Shown here: piece by piece, positions 9,319-16,260 of the stretch | How positions within the stretch are numbered: position 1 is the first letter of the stretch | Layout: every line of letters starts with the position of its first letter | Source: an uncultured Bacteroidales bacterium | GTDB lineage: Bacteria; Bacteroidota; Bacteroidia; Bacteroidales; Paludibacteraceae | Reading direction: 5' to 3' | Assembly: GCA_902784425.1 (NCBI GenBank) | Contig: CACZUS010000010.1 | Coordinates: 1 to 53,709 of the forward strand | DNA length: 53,709 bases | Translations under genes and position numbers: made by a program | The notes under the pieces: model-generated | Databases searched by the model: none | Seen by the model: only the letters and a program-made list of their open reading frames with translations | What the model was told of the DNA's origin: nothing

Positions 9319-10044
9319 ATGTATAATTTTCAAGGAATAGAGACTTCGTATGATTTTACTTCTGTGGTAACCTTTGCCAATGGTAACACAAGTTCCTTTC
9401 ATAAGGTGGAGCATATCTATGCTCAGCAGGAGAAGCAAGACTTCTCTTTTACGATGAAGGGTTCGACAGACGAGACCTTTGATGGTAAGACTCCCGAAGA
9501 TTGGGCAGCCATTGTTTTGGAGTTTGGCAAAGCGTTATATCCCATCAATCTTTCGGTGTCGGAGCAAGGTGATTTCATGGCCGTAGATGATTTTGAGGGA
9601 GTGAAACAACATTGGAAAGATGAGCGACAGAGGCTTGTTGATTATTATAATAACTATTGGATAGAGAAAGAGTCCAATCGTTATGCGTTGGCGTTGAAGA
9701 CGGAGGAGAAGTTTTATCGCACGCTTAAGGAGAATATGTTTTATCGGCTTTTCTTTTGGAGGGAGGGGCAGACCGACCAGCAGGTGGTGGTACGTGATTT
9801 TCCATTGCGAGCCAGATTGTCTATATTCACTTTCCAAGGGAAGAGTTATGATGAAAAGGGAGGTGTCTGTTACGACACGTATCAGGTGAATGATGAAGGG
9901 AGTGGACGTTTGTTAGGAGGACATGCAAAGTTGCAATTGTATCGAGACAAGGATGGATTGCCCAATGAGATCAAGTTATGGGCGAGGGTAGAGGAGACGG
10001 ACACAGGCTACTTCACCAAAGAGATAACCATTAAAAGGATATAG
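9319..10044 (+). CDS. Unknown protein upstream of PAAR-like gene; candidate loading factor
   Basis: 241 residues, no signal peptide and no membrane segment. I do not recognise a named family. The first 90 residues look beta-rich, a charged helical stretch follows around residues 95-140, and the C-terminal part again looks beta-rich (RARLSIFTFQGKSYDEKGG). It ends two bases before the DUF4280 start, so the two are surely cotranscribed. In secretion-system effector loci the gene just before a PAAR-like protein is often an adaptor or chaperone; that role here is inference from position only. Confidence 0.75.
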   Translation: MYNFQGIETSYDFTSVVTFANGNTSSFHKVEHIYAQQEKQDFSFTMKGSTDETFDGKTPEDWAAIVLEFGKALYPINLSVSEQGDFMAVDDFEGVKQHWKDERQRLVDYYNNYWIEKESNRYALALKTEEKFYRTLKENMFYRLFFWREGQTDQQVVVRDFPLRARLSIFTFQGKSYDEKGGVCYDTYQVNDEGSGRLLGGHAKLQLYRDKDGLPNEIKLWARVEETDTGYFTKEITIKRI

Positions 10045-10046
10045 AG

Positions 10047-10715
10047 ATGGAAGAGGAATTTATAGTAAAAGGAGCGATGGCAACATGCCAATTCGGTGTG
10101 GCACCGTCCATGCTGAATAATATCCTAGACAATATGAACGTCTATTTCAACGGCAAGTTGGCCGCCACGAGTATGACGTTAGGTCCGGCCTTTCCATCGC
10201 CAGCTTTTGGTACTTGCAACATGGTGCCTAACATGCCCAAGCCCTGTGTGGCGATGATTACGAAATGGGATAATGTATATACAGGTATGTATGTCAACCG
10301 AATTTCTAATCCGCTGACCAAGAACAGTAAAGGAACCTGTGCATTAGGATGTCCGATGTGCATTTCGTTTCAGACCACGGGTCAGATACCAGTGCCCACC
10401 ATGCCTGCTGTCAATGCGCCCAATGTGGCAACCCATCAGTCGGACATGAACCCCATGGCCACGAACGAGGAAGAACCAGAGGACGACATCACGCCAATCA
10501 TCAAAACCTTAGAGTTTTGGGATTCCAACGGATGCCAAGTCGATGAAGTGCCAGAAGATGGAATTGTAACGTTGGTAGCAGAAACAGAAGGTGCTGTACC
10601 AGGTGACAATGTGACGTTTACACTGGATGTATCCAACGGAAAGAGTGTTACAGTCAATGCTATTGTAGGTAGTGATAATCGGGCGATAGCTAGGAATGTG
10701 AAATTAACGGATTGA
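10047..10715 (+). CDS. DUF4280 PAAR-like protein with C-terminal beta-domain extension
   Basis: PAAR-like proteins cap the spike of type VI or related contractile injection systems and carry effectors. The N-terminal part (about 1-130) fits DUF4280: it starts with KGAMATCQFG, then a Gly/Pro-rich repeat region with Cys residues (FGTCNMVPNMPKPC, GTCALGCPMC). An acidic linker near 137-146 leads to an apparent Ig-like beta domain (about 150-222) likely to dock cargo. It lies between the unknown 9319 protein and the toxin gene, with short gaps of 2 and 14 bases. No tube, sheath or baseplate gene is in the window. Confidence 0.85.
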   Translation: MEEEFIVKGAMATCQFGVAPSMLNNILDNMNVYFNGKLAATSMTLGPAFPSPAFGTCNMVPNMPKPCVAMITKWDNVYTGMYVNRISNPLTKNSKGTCALGCPMCISFQTTGQIPVPTMPAVNAPNVATHQSDMNPMATNEEEPEDDITPIIKTLEFWDSNGCQVDEVPEDGIVTLVAETEGAVPGDNVTFTLDVSNGKSVTVNAIVGSDNRAIARNVKLTD

Positions 10716-10729
10716 ATAGCTTTTAGAAT

Positions 10730-11551
10730 ATGAGTGAACAAAATGACGGAAAAAAACTAAGCGCTCGTGTCATGTCTAAATTGATATCAAGTGTTAAAAA
10801 AGCGGTGAGTACTAGAGGAAGCGTGATCTTTTGCCATCCATTTGTTTCTGACGAAGATTTAGAAGCTCTTAAACAACAACTAAAATCTAAAGGTATAATA
10901 ATATCATCAGAGAATGGACAGAGTTTATTGACCATTGAAGGAATGGATGGAAATGCTAACTTAAACAAAGAGGTTCCTGTTAGCGAATCTACACTCATTC
11001 CTAAAAATGAAGGAGATTGGGATGGTAAAGAAGGAAATAGCAAATGGGTTCCCAAAAAAACAGCAACACCTAAGAAACCCAAAAATCAAAAGAAAACATG
11101 GAATAAAATCAACAAAGAGGTAACTAAAAAAATAAGGGAACACATGAGAAACCATGTTAAGGATGGAAAACCAACTGAATCAGAAATTAATAATTACGTT
11201 TTCGATGGCGTTACCTATAACAATAACGAACCAGACTTTTCTCCTATTTCTTTCGGTACTGTAACATTACAAAACATGTATACATCTGATCGAAGAGTTA
11301 ATTATGCTTTGGCAGATGATGCTTATGCAAGAGAAACAGGTAGAGACCCATTGGAAGTTGCTGCATGGATGAAAAAAAACAAAATGACTTGGCACGAATC
11401 CGCCGATTGCCAAACAATGATGAAGGTTCCTTCCATTGTGCATGGTAACATTCCTCATAATGGTGGTGTAAATGCGGTTAAGAGGGAAGGTAAAGATGTT
11501 TATACATCAATAAACCATGAGAAAAATAACAATAAAGATCTGGATGATTAA
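10730..11551 (+). CDS. Putative secreted nuclease toxin, HNH/Endonuclease VII (WHH-like) fold
   Basis: 273 residues. The first 80 look like a small alpha/beta delivery domain; a Lys/Pro/Asn-rich linker covers about 100-150; the C-terminal 100 residues carry the toxin signature. W221-H222-E223, D226, MMKVP at 230-234, H238, H243 and GG at 245-246 follow the order of the WHH-type HNH/EndoVII toxins, with Glu in place of the usual second His. Such domains cut DNA in rival cells. The gene follows a PAAR-like protein and precedes a probable immunity gene by 20 bases, which supports the reading. No signal peptide is seen. Metal-binding activity is unproven. Confidence 0.78.
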   Translation: MSEQNDGKKLSARVMSKLISSVKKAVSTRGSVIFCHPFVSDEDLEALKQQLKSKGIIISSENGQSLLTIEGMDGNANLNKEVPVSESTLIPKNEGDWDGKEGNSKWVPKKTATPKKPKNQKKTWNKINKEVTKKIREHMRNHVKDGKPTESEINNYVFDGVTYNNNEPDFSPISFGTVTLQNMYTSDRRVNYALADDAYARETGRDPLEVAAWMKKNKMTWHESADCQTMMKVPSIVHGNIPHNGGVNAVKREGKDVYTSINHEKNNNKDLDD

Positions 11552-11571
11552 CACATTAAATTCAAATAAAT

Positions 11572-12915
11572 ATGAAGGACGAAATATTAGGAGAGTTAGA
11601 GTTTAATAAGTACGTATGGAAGAAGAGTCTAAATAAAACTATGTTTGGTAGTGAAATCGTTGTCAGACTTCTAGTACAAGATAACAACCAAGAAGGCATT
11701 CTTAACATACAAAGAGAAGCTTATAAAACATATTTGAAAAATGAGGAACGTTACATAAAGGAGATTCCTCACTTTCTTTTAGATTATTATAAATGGTATT
11801 TTGAAGAAATTGAAAAGAAAGTCAAATTGGAAGAAGATGATCAAAAAGATGTAGCTACAGAAAATACTATTTTTGAAATGTGTAATGTGTGTCAAGTGTT
11901 TATTTGTCGAGATGGAAGTTTCGCTTGGGTATTTGCATGTAGTTGGAATGACGATGGATTTGCTGTCCTATTATCCGAATCAGAACCACGCGTCATCACC
12001 CGAGATCAACTCCGCAACCTCCATAAACTTAATGATAATGCATTCGGCACCCTAATCCATGATAACAAAAAATACTGGACCACATGGGACAAGTTGCCAT
12101 TTTATAATGAAATCGCAACCGTTTTGGTGGAAGTGGAAGGGAATGAAACAGAGGGAGTTAATGCATCTCAACAGAAAATCTTCACACAGTATTTACTACA
12201 CAAGAGCGAATACCTGAAGAAACTGTCAGATTTCTTACTGCCAATCTACCTTGGTGACAAGGAAGAGGCAGAGAAAATGATTCAAACAAAACAACCTGTA
12301 GTAGTGAAAACTGTAACTCCCAAAAGATTAATCATTGACAAAAACGGTAACTTCGGATGGATCTGCCACACAAATTGGGATGACTGCTACATAGGAGTAC
12401 TTCTTTCTGAAAAGCAAATATATGTTATGAGGGACTACCAACTAAGAGAGTTGAGTGAAAGTAAAATTTTGAAAGACGATGTGTGTGGAAATCTATTTAT
12501 AGATGACATGTTTGGCTGTAAGACTGAAATTGTTCGATTATTTAATGAAATAAAGACAACCAATGTAGCTTTCAAATTAGTAAAAGGAAAGTTAACACAA
12601 CAACAAAAGGATTCCTATAAGTTGTACCAAAGTTTTAATTCCAATTTCTGGGAAAGTATCAAGGACGAAATGCTAGAGTACTACTTAGACTTATACGAAG
12701 ATCTAGATTCATACATGAACATTCCTGAATATCTTACGAAAGAGAAAGTGAATAGGGACACAGTGATGAACATCGTGACATTCAAGGAAATTTATTTCTC
12801 CAATGATGGTATGGCAGGTTGGTTATGTGAAAGTCCAACAGACGAAGAAGATGGTATTGCATTCGAATTTTCGGAGGGAAAAATTAACCTGATACCACAG
12901 TCGGAGATATTTTAA
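11572..12915 (+). CDS. Polyimmunity-type protein with three DUF6985-like repeats
   Basis: 447 residues built of three homologous units of about 150: 1-155, 160-300 and 305-447. Each unit has an opening LGxL/FGTL/CGNL strand, a helix with a conserved Q (NIQREAYKTY, ASQQKIFTQY, TQQQKDSYKL), a Tyr/Phe-rich helix, and a final strand set of the type DGxFAW / NGNFGW / DGMAGW followed by GxxLLSE-like sequence. The pattern resembles DUF6985, a domain common in immunity proteins. Position straight after the toxin supports a role in self-protection. Tandem repeats may give protection against several toxin variants; that is inference. Confidence 0.78.
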   Translation: MKDEILGELEFNKYVWKKSLNKTMFGSEIVVRLLVQDNNQEGILNIQREAYKTYLKNEERYIKEIPHFLLDYYKWYFEEIEKKVKLEEDDQKDVATENTIFEMCNVCQVFICRDGSFAWVFACSWNDDGFAVLLSESEPRVITRDQLRNLHKLNDNAFGTLIHDNKKYWTTWDKLPFYNEIATVLVEVEGNETEGVNASQQKIFTQYLLHKSEYLKKLSDFLLPIYLGDKEEAEKMIQTKQPVVVKTVTPKRLIIDKNGNFGWICHTNWDDCYIGVLLSEKQIYVMRDYQLRELSESKILKDDVCGNLFIDDMFGCKTEIVRLFNEIKTTNVAFKLVKGKLTQQQKDSYKLYQSFNSNFWESIKDEMLEYYLDLYEDLDSYMNIPEYLTKEKVNRDTVMNIVTFKEIYFSNDGMAGWLCESPTDEEDGIAFEFSEGKINLIPQSEIF

Positions 12916-12924
12916 TCAACACAT

Positions 12925-12950
12925 AGGCATGGGTGTAAACCCGTGCCTTT
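12925..12950. repeat. Short palindrome, GGCATGGGT type, copy 1
   Basis: AGGCATGGGT (12925-12934) and ACCCGTGCCT (12939-12948) form a hairpin with a GTAA loop and one wobble pair. It follows the first immunity gene by nine bases and could terminate transcription, but a near copy at 13064 shows it is also a dispersed repeat. Confidence 0.7.
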
Positions 12951-12958
12951 CATTTAAT

Positions 12959-12978
12959 TTTCGCATTGGGATATGCGT
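12959..12978 (-). pseudogene. Remnant matching the 3' end of a DUF4143 ATPase gene
   Basis: Twenty bases are identical to 14774-14793, which encode the C-terminal YPNAKF segment of the DUF4143 ATPase on the minus strand; partial similarity continues for about ten bases. The best reading is a scrap of a second, lost DUF4143 gene, or a small recombination copy of the neighbouring one. Confidence 0.5.
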
Positions 12979-12988
12979 TTGCATACGA

Positions 12989-13030
12989 GTAGAGACGCAC
13001 GGCCGTGCGTCTCTACGGTAACCGACAGAC
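12989..13030. repeat. Dispersed palindromic repeat, copy A (with 14-base arm)
   Basis: A 28-base perfect palindrome (12989-13016, half-site GTAGAGACGCACGG) followed by GGTAACCGACAGAC. The whole 42 bases recur perfectly as the reverse complement at 29431-29472. Related, shorter or decayed copies lie at 14681, 16066 and 25882. Confidence 0.9.
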
Positions 13031-13063
13031 ACCACCACGAGTCCGGAACGGACGGCATATCAT

Positions 13064-13088
13064 AGGCATGGGTGTAACCCCGTGTCCT
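13064..13088. repeat. Short palindrome, GGCATGGGT type, copy 2
   Basis: AGGCATGGGTGTAA repeats 12925-12938; the second arm is a slightly diverged CCCCGTGTCCT. It abuts the breakpoint where similarity to the first toxin gene begins (13089). A separate mini-hairpin GTCCG-GAA-CGGAC lies at 13041-13053. Confidence 0.7.
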
Positions 13089-13262
13089 GATTGCCAAACC
13101 ATGATGAAAATCCCATCCATCCTTCATTCAAACGCTGCTCATAAGGGTGGTGTCAGTGAAGAGAATAAATTGGGTATGGAGGTGTTCGGTGGTCAATCGA
13201 ATGCTCAGCAAACAGTTCCTATTTCTTCTGAAAACGACAATAATAAATTTGACAATATTTAA
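13089..13262 (+). pseudogene. Truncated C-terminal tip of a second nuclease toxin
   Basis: The frame encodes DCQTMMKIPSILH then HKGG, matching D226-G246 of the intact toxin at 10730. Everything before that Asp, including the Trp-His-Glu residues, is missing; upstream lies repeat DNA. The frame is open from 13005, but those residues translate the palindromes. It ends four bases before the second immunity gene. Without the N-terminal catalytic His it is probably inactive as it stands; it may be a silent tip that could replace the active one by recombination. The tail after the motif differs from the first toxin. Confidence 0.72.
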
Positions 13263-13266
13263 AATA

Positions 13267-14625
13267 ATGGAAGAGTTAATATCAGATGAAATTTTAGGTA
13301 CATTAAAGTACTATAATAATGCATGGTGCAGACGTATGGATGCCCCACTTTTTAATTCCAAAGGAAATCTAATTCTCGTTGTTCAAGATGACGACAAAGA
13401 AGGAGTCCTTGACGTACAAAGAAATGCCTATAATAAGTATTTGCAAAATGCAAATACTTATAAAAGTAGTGTTCCTCAATTGATTATGAATTACTATAAT
13501 TGGTTTTTTCAAGAAATTGAGAAAAAGGTAACTATGGATGAAGAACATCATAAAGATAACATAACGGAAGAACTCCTATACGATATGATGTCAATATGGT
13601 ATCTTTTTATCTGTAGAGATGGTAGTTTTGGATATGCTTTTGGATGCTGTTGGGATAAAGATAATGGATTGGCTGTTCTATTGTCAGAATCGGAACCGAG
13701 GGTGATATCAAGAACTCAACTTGAGAATCTCCATAAACTCAACGACCCATTATTGGGCCTTTTAGTCCATAATGGAGATAAAAGTTGGACAGGCTTGAAA
13801 CAACACCATTTCTTCGGAGAACTAGAGAATCTAGAGATCGAGTTGGAGGGTGGCATTGAGGAAGGAATCACTTCTGCACAACAGAAGGCATATATGGAGT
13901 ATTTGCAGAAAGAGAATGAATACTTCCGTGAATTTTCAAAGAAGATGCTTACTGCTTATGTCGGAGGCCCTCAGCAGGTAGAGGCGATGTTGGCAATAGG
14001 ACCGAAAATCAATGTGCAAACAGCTTTGCCTAAAACATTATATATCGATAAAAAAGGGAACTATGGTTGGATATGTTATACTGCATGGAACAAATCCAAA
14101 ATAGGAGTGCTCCTTTCTGAAAAGAAAATCCATTTGTTGCAGAGTTATCAATTGAAGGAATATGACAAACAAGAAAAGACGATAGATGAGGTGTGTGGCT
14201 TGTTGTTCCGTGGATATGCAGGTTGGGAAAAAATTGAAGTGGTAAGGTTGGCAGGAAGTGTATATACAATGCCTGTCACAATTCGTACCTATGACGATCC
14301 CGTGAGTGACAAACAAAGAGAGTCATATAAGAAGTTTTTGAAACTAAATGCAACTCAATGGGAGGAAATCAAGGATATCACGTTGGATTACTATCTGGAA
14401 GGATATGATAATTTCATGGAATACATAGATATACCAGACTATTTGAAACGAGAAAATGTTAATAGAGAAAACGTTGTGAAAGGATTGCTAGAGTTCACAG
14501 AGTTGTTTATCAAGACCAATGGAAGGATTGCATGGCTTTGTGAATGTCCAACTACTGATGATGGCCTGGCATTCGAGTTTACAAATGGAGAGATTGATTT
14601 GATTTCACAGATTGATATTATCTGA
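13267..14625 (+). CDS. Second polyimmunity-type protein with three DUF6985-like repeats
   Basis: 452 residues, a clear paralogue of the protein at 11572 along its whole length. The same three-unit build is seen: units of about 1-158, 160-305 and 310-452, each with a Q-containing helix (DVQRNAYNKY, SAQQKAYMEY, SDKQRESYKK) and a DGSFGYAF / KGNYGWIC / NGRIAWLC strand. The ATG at 13267 is chosen because similarity to the paralogue starts there; the frame is open back to 13147 but overlaps the toxin tip. It pairs with the broken toxin at 13089 as a duplicated toxin-immunity cassette in which only the immunity gene survives. Confidence 0.78.
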   Translation: MEELISDEILGTLKYYNNAWCRRMDAPLFNSKGNLILVVQDDDKEGVLDVQRNAYNKYLQNANTYKSSVPQLIMNYYNWFFQEIEKKVTMDEEHHKDNITEELLYDMMSIWYLFICRDGSFGYAFGCCWDKDNGLAVLLSESEPRVISRTQLENLHKLNDPLLGLLVHNGDKSWTGLKQHHFFGELENLEIELEGGIEEGITSAQQKAYMEYLQKENEYFREFSKKMLTAYVGGPQQVEAMLAIGPKINVQTALPKTLYIDKKGNYGWICYTAWNKSKIGVLLSEKKIHLLQSYQLKEYDKQEKTIDEVCGLLFRGYAGWEKIEVVRLAGSVYTMPVTIRTYDDPVSDKQRESYKKFLKLNATQWEEIKDITLDYYLEGYDNFMEYIDIPDYLKRENVNRENVVKGLLEFTELFIKTNGRIAWLCECPTTDDGLAFEFTNGEIDLISQIDII

Positions 14626-14680
14626 TTGAGGAGAACCGCATCGTGAAAATTTAGGGAGAGCAAGAGACTCGGTGATGAGA

Positions 14681-14706
14681 TAGAGACGCACGGCCGTGCG
14701 TCTCTA
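14681..14706. repeat. Dispersed palindromic repeat, copy B
   Basis: A 26-base perfect palindrome with the same core as 12989-13016 (TAGAGACGCACGG and its complement). It lies between the convergent ends of the second immunity gene and the DUF4143 ATPase gene and could also act as a bidirectional terminator. Confidence 0.9.
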
Positions 14707-14725
14707 CGATCACGATAAATAGATT

Positions 14726-15865
14726 CTACACCCCCAAATACTCCCAGAAATTCTCCTTGTTCACCACGTTGAATTTCGCATTGGGATATGCGTCCGCAAA
14801 CGCTTTGGGAGCCTTAGGGTTCTTCTTCCCGGCTTTCATTTCGAATGCGGTAAGGTTATTGTTATTCTCTTCTATCAGGTCTATCTCTTGCTGATCGTAT
14901 GTTCGCCAGAAAAACATGTTGGTGCTCGCTAAGTTGTTGTGTTTCATCTTCATCCGTTCACTGATGATGAAATTTTCCCACAATGCGCCTCTCTCTTCGC
15001 TCGATCTGTCGGCGAATGGACGAAAATCATTCAACACGGCGTTGCGGATGCCGTTGTCTTGGAAATACAATTTGGATGATTTGGTGACCTCTTTACGTAG
15101 ATTATTGGAATATCCTCCCAAACGGTACAATACGAACACTTTCTGCAACAGATCGAGATAACGCTCTGTTGTGTTGCGGCTAATGCCCAACTGCTTGCCC
15201 AGTTCATCAATGGATACTTCACTGCCGACTTGATATGCTATCAATCGCAACAGATCGTGCATCTTCTGTGCATTCTTTATTCCATCGACGGCGAGAATGT
15301 CCCTTAATAGATAGGAGTCCACAATCTCCGTAAGATAACGAGCTTGCTCTTCCGATGACTCTATGCTGATTAATTCCGGATAGCATCCGTATATTAAATG
15401 ACTGTCTATGTTCGATATGGTCTCAAATACTGAATTATGGTCGCTCAACTCTTTGAAAGAAAATGGGGTCAGGAAAAAACGTGTACATCGTCCAACTAAT
15501 GGCTCCCCCGCTTGATTCTGAAGGTCAAACGAGGAGGACCCCGTTGCTATAATCGCCAAGCCTGGTATTTCATCAACCATTAATTTTAGTTTCATCCCAA
15601 TGTCGGGGATATGTTGTGCCTCGTCGATTGCCAACAAGTCTATTCCCGCAAATAAACGTTTGTAGTTGCTTATGGATTTGTCAGCGATCATACGTGCCGT
15701 GTCGGCGCTTTCTCCATTCAATAGAAGTTTCTTCCCCTTGAACTCGTCAAGGATCTCGCGTAGCAGTAGCGTCTTCCCGACACGTCGAGCCCCAAATATT
15801 AGCATCACTTTTTGTGGCTTGATTCTTGCTGCTATCTGGTGTTTTAGTGTTCTTTCTATTGCCAT
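14726..15865 (-). CDS. AAA-family ATPase with C-terminal DUF4143 domain
   Basis: Stand-alone ATPases of this type are common and multicopy in Bacteroidota; their cellular role is unsettled. Walker A is GARRVGKT at 25-32, Walker B is LLAIDEAQ with D81-E82, and a sensor-like ATGSSSF follows. The C-terminal half (from about 190) contains a winged-helix-like segment (ISRNTTERYLDLLQKV) and DUF4143 ending in a PD-(D/E)XK-like WRTYDQQEIDLIEE ... AFEMKAG strand pair. The ATG at 15865 is chosen because the promoter lies just upstream of it; the longer frame to 16015 merely translates the 33-bp tandem repeats. 379 residues. Confidence 0.88.
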   Translation of the reverse strand: MAIERTLKHQIAARIKPQKVMLIFGARRVGKTLLLREILDEFKGKKLLLNGESADTARMIADKSISNYKRLFAGIDLLAIDEAQHIPDIGMKLKLMVDEIPGLAIIATGSSSFDLQNQAGEPLVGRCTRFFLTPFSFKELSDHNSVFETISNIDSHLIYGCYPELISIESSEEQARYLTEIVDSYLLRDILAVDGIKNAQKMHDLLRLIAYQVGSEVSIDELGKQLGISRNTTERYLDLLQKVFVLYRLGGYSNNLRKEVTKSSKLYFQDNGIRNAVLNDFRPFADRSSEERGALWENFIISERMKMKHNNLASTNMFFWRTYDQQEIDLIEENNNNLTAFEMKAGKKNPKAPKAFADAYPNAKFNVVNKENFWEYLGV

Positions 15866-15890
15866 ATTTTTTTTGATCCGATTTACCCTG

Positions 15891-15921
15891 CAAATGTAAA
15901 ATTTATAAGTGGATAATCCAA
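15891..15921 (-). promoter_or_regulatory. Promoter of the DUF4143 ATPase gene
   Basis: On the minus strand, TACATTTG (15891-15898) is an exact -7 box and TTG (15919-15921) sits 20 bases upstream, the usual Bacteroidota spacing. The tandem repeat array starts seven bases further upstream. Confidence 0.72.
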
Positions 15922-15927
15922 CTAAAA

Positions 15928-16049
15928 ATGTAAATTCTTTCAGTCTTATTGAATGAATTAATGTAAATTCATTCAGTTGTATTGAACGAATTAATGTAAA
16001 TTCATTCAGTTGCATTGAACGAATTAATGTAAATTCATTCAGTTGTGCC
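15928..16049. repeat. 33-bp tandem repeat array, about 3.7 units, with internal dyads
   Basis: Units start at 15928, 15961, 15994 and 16027 (partial), each beginning ATGTAAATTC. At the junction of units 1 and 2, GAATGAATT (15951-15959) and AATTCATTC (15966-15974) form a perfect dyad; the later junctions repeat it with one mismatch (GAACGAATT). Dyad centres are 33 bp apart, about three helical turns. The array lies between the divergent DUF4143 and nadE genes, right behind the DUF4143 promoter. Confidence 0.88.
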
Positions 16050-16065
16050 TTTTTTTTAGTCGTTT

Positions 16066-16107
16066 GTTAATCGGTCACCATAGAGACACACGTCCGTGCA
16101 TCTCTAC
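16066..16107. repeat. Dispersed palindromic repeat, copy C (decayed)
   Basis: Same layout and orientation as 29431-29472: a 14-base arm (GTTAATCGGTCACC, 10 of 14 matching) then a 28-base imperfect palindrome with several transitions. It shows that the arm belongs to the repeat unit and is not chance flanking sequence. Confidence 0.75.
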
Positions 16108-16260
16108 AAAAAAATGTTACATTTCTACAAAATACATTAGATGAAAATAAAGTTGATTTAGTAATGCTATATTCTCGATTTTTTGTAAATTGCCTTGATT
16201 ATTGGTAAGGAAATTACGCATTCCTTTTTTCTTGAAAATGAATAACTTAATTAATACAAT

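Noticed and set aside
13005-13088. Coding N-terminus for the second toxin
   Set aside because: The frame is open but translates the palindromic repeats; similarity to the first toxin begins only at 13089.
10047-14625. Complete type VI secretion locus
   Set aside because: No sheath, tube, baseplate or ClpV genes are present; the ClpC at 43547 has a UVR segment and ClpP-docking loop and is a protease partner.
15866-16015. N-terminal extension of the DUF4143 ATPase with 11-residue repeats
   Set aside because: The frame only translates the tandem DNA repeats and would lie upstream of a well-spaced promoter; the conserved protein begins at 15865.
15928-16049. Possible CRISPR array
   Set aside because: The 33-base units are contiguous with no unique spacers between them and there are no cas genes nearby.
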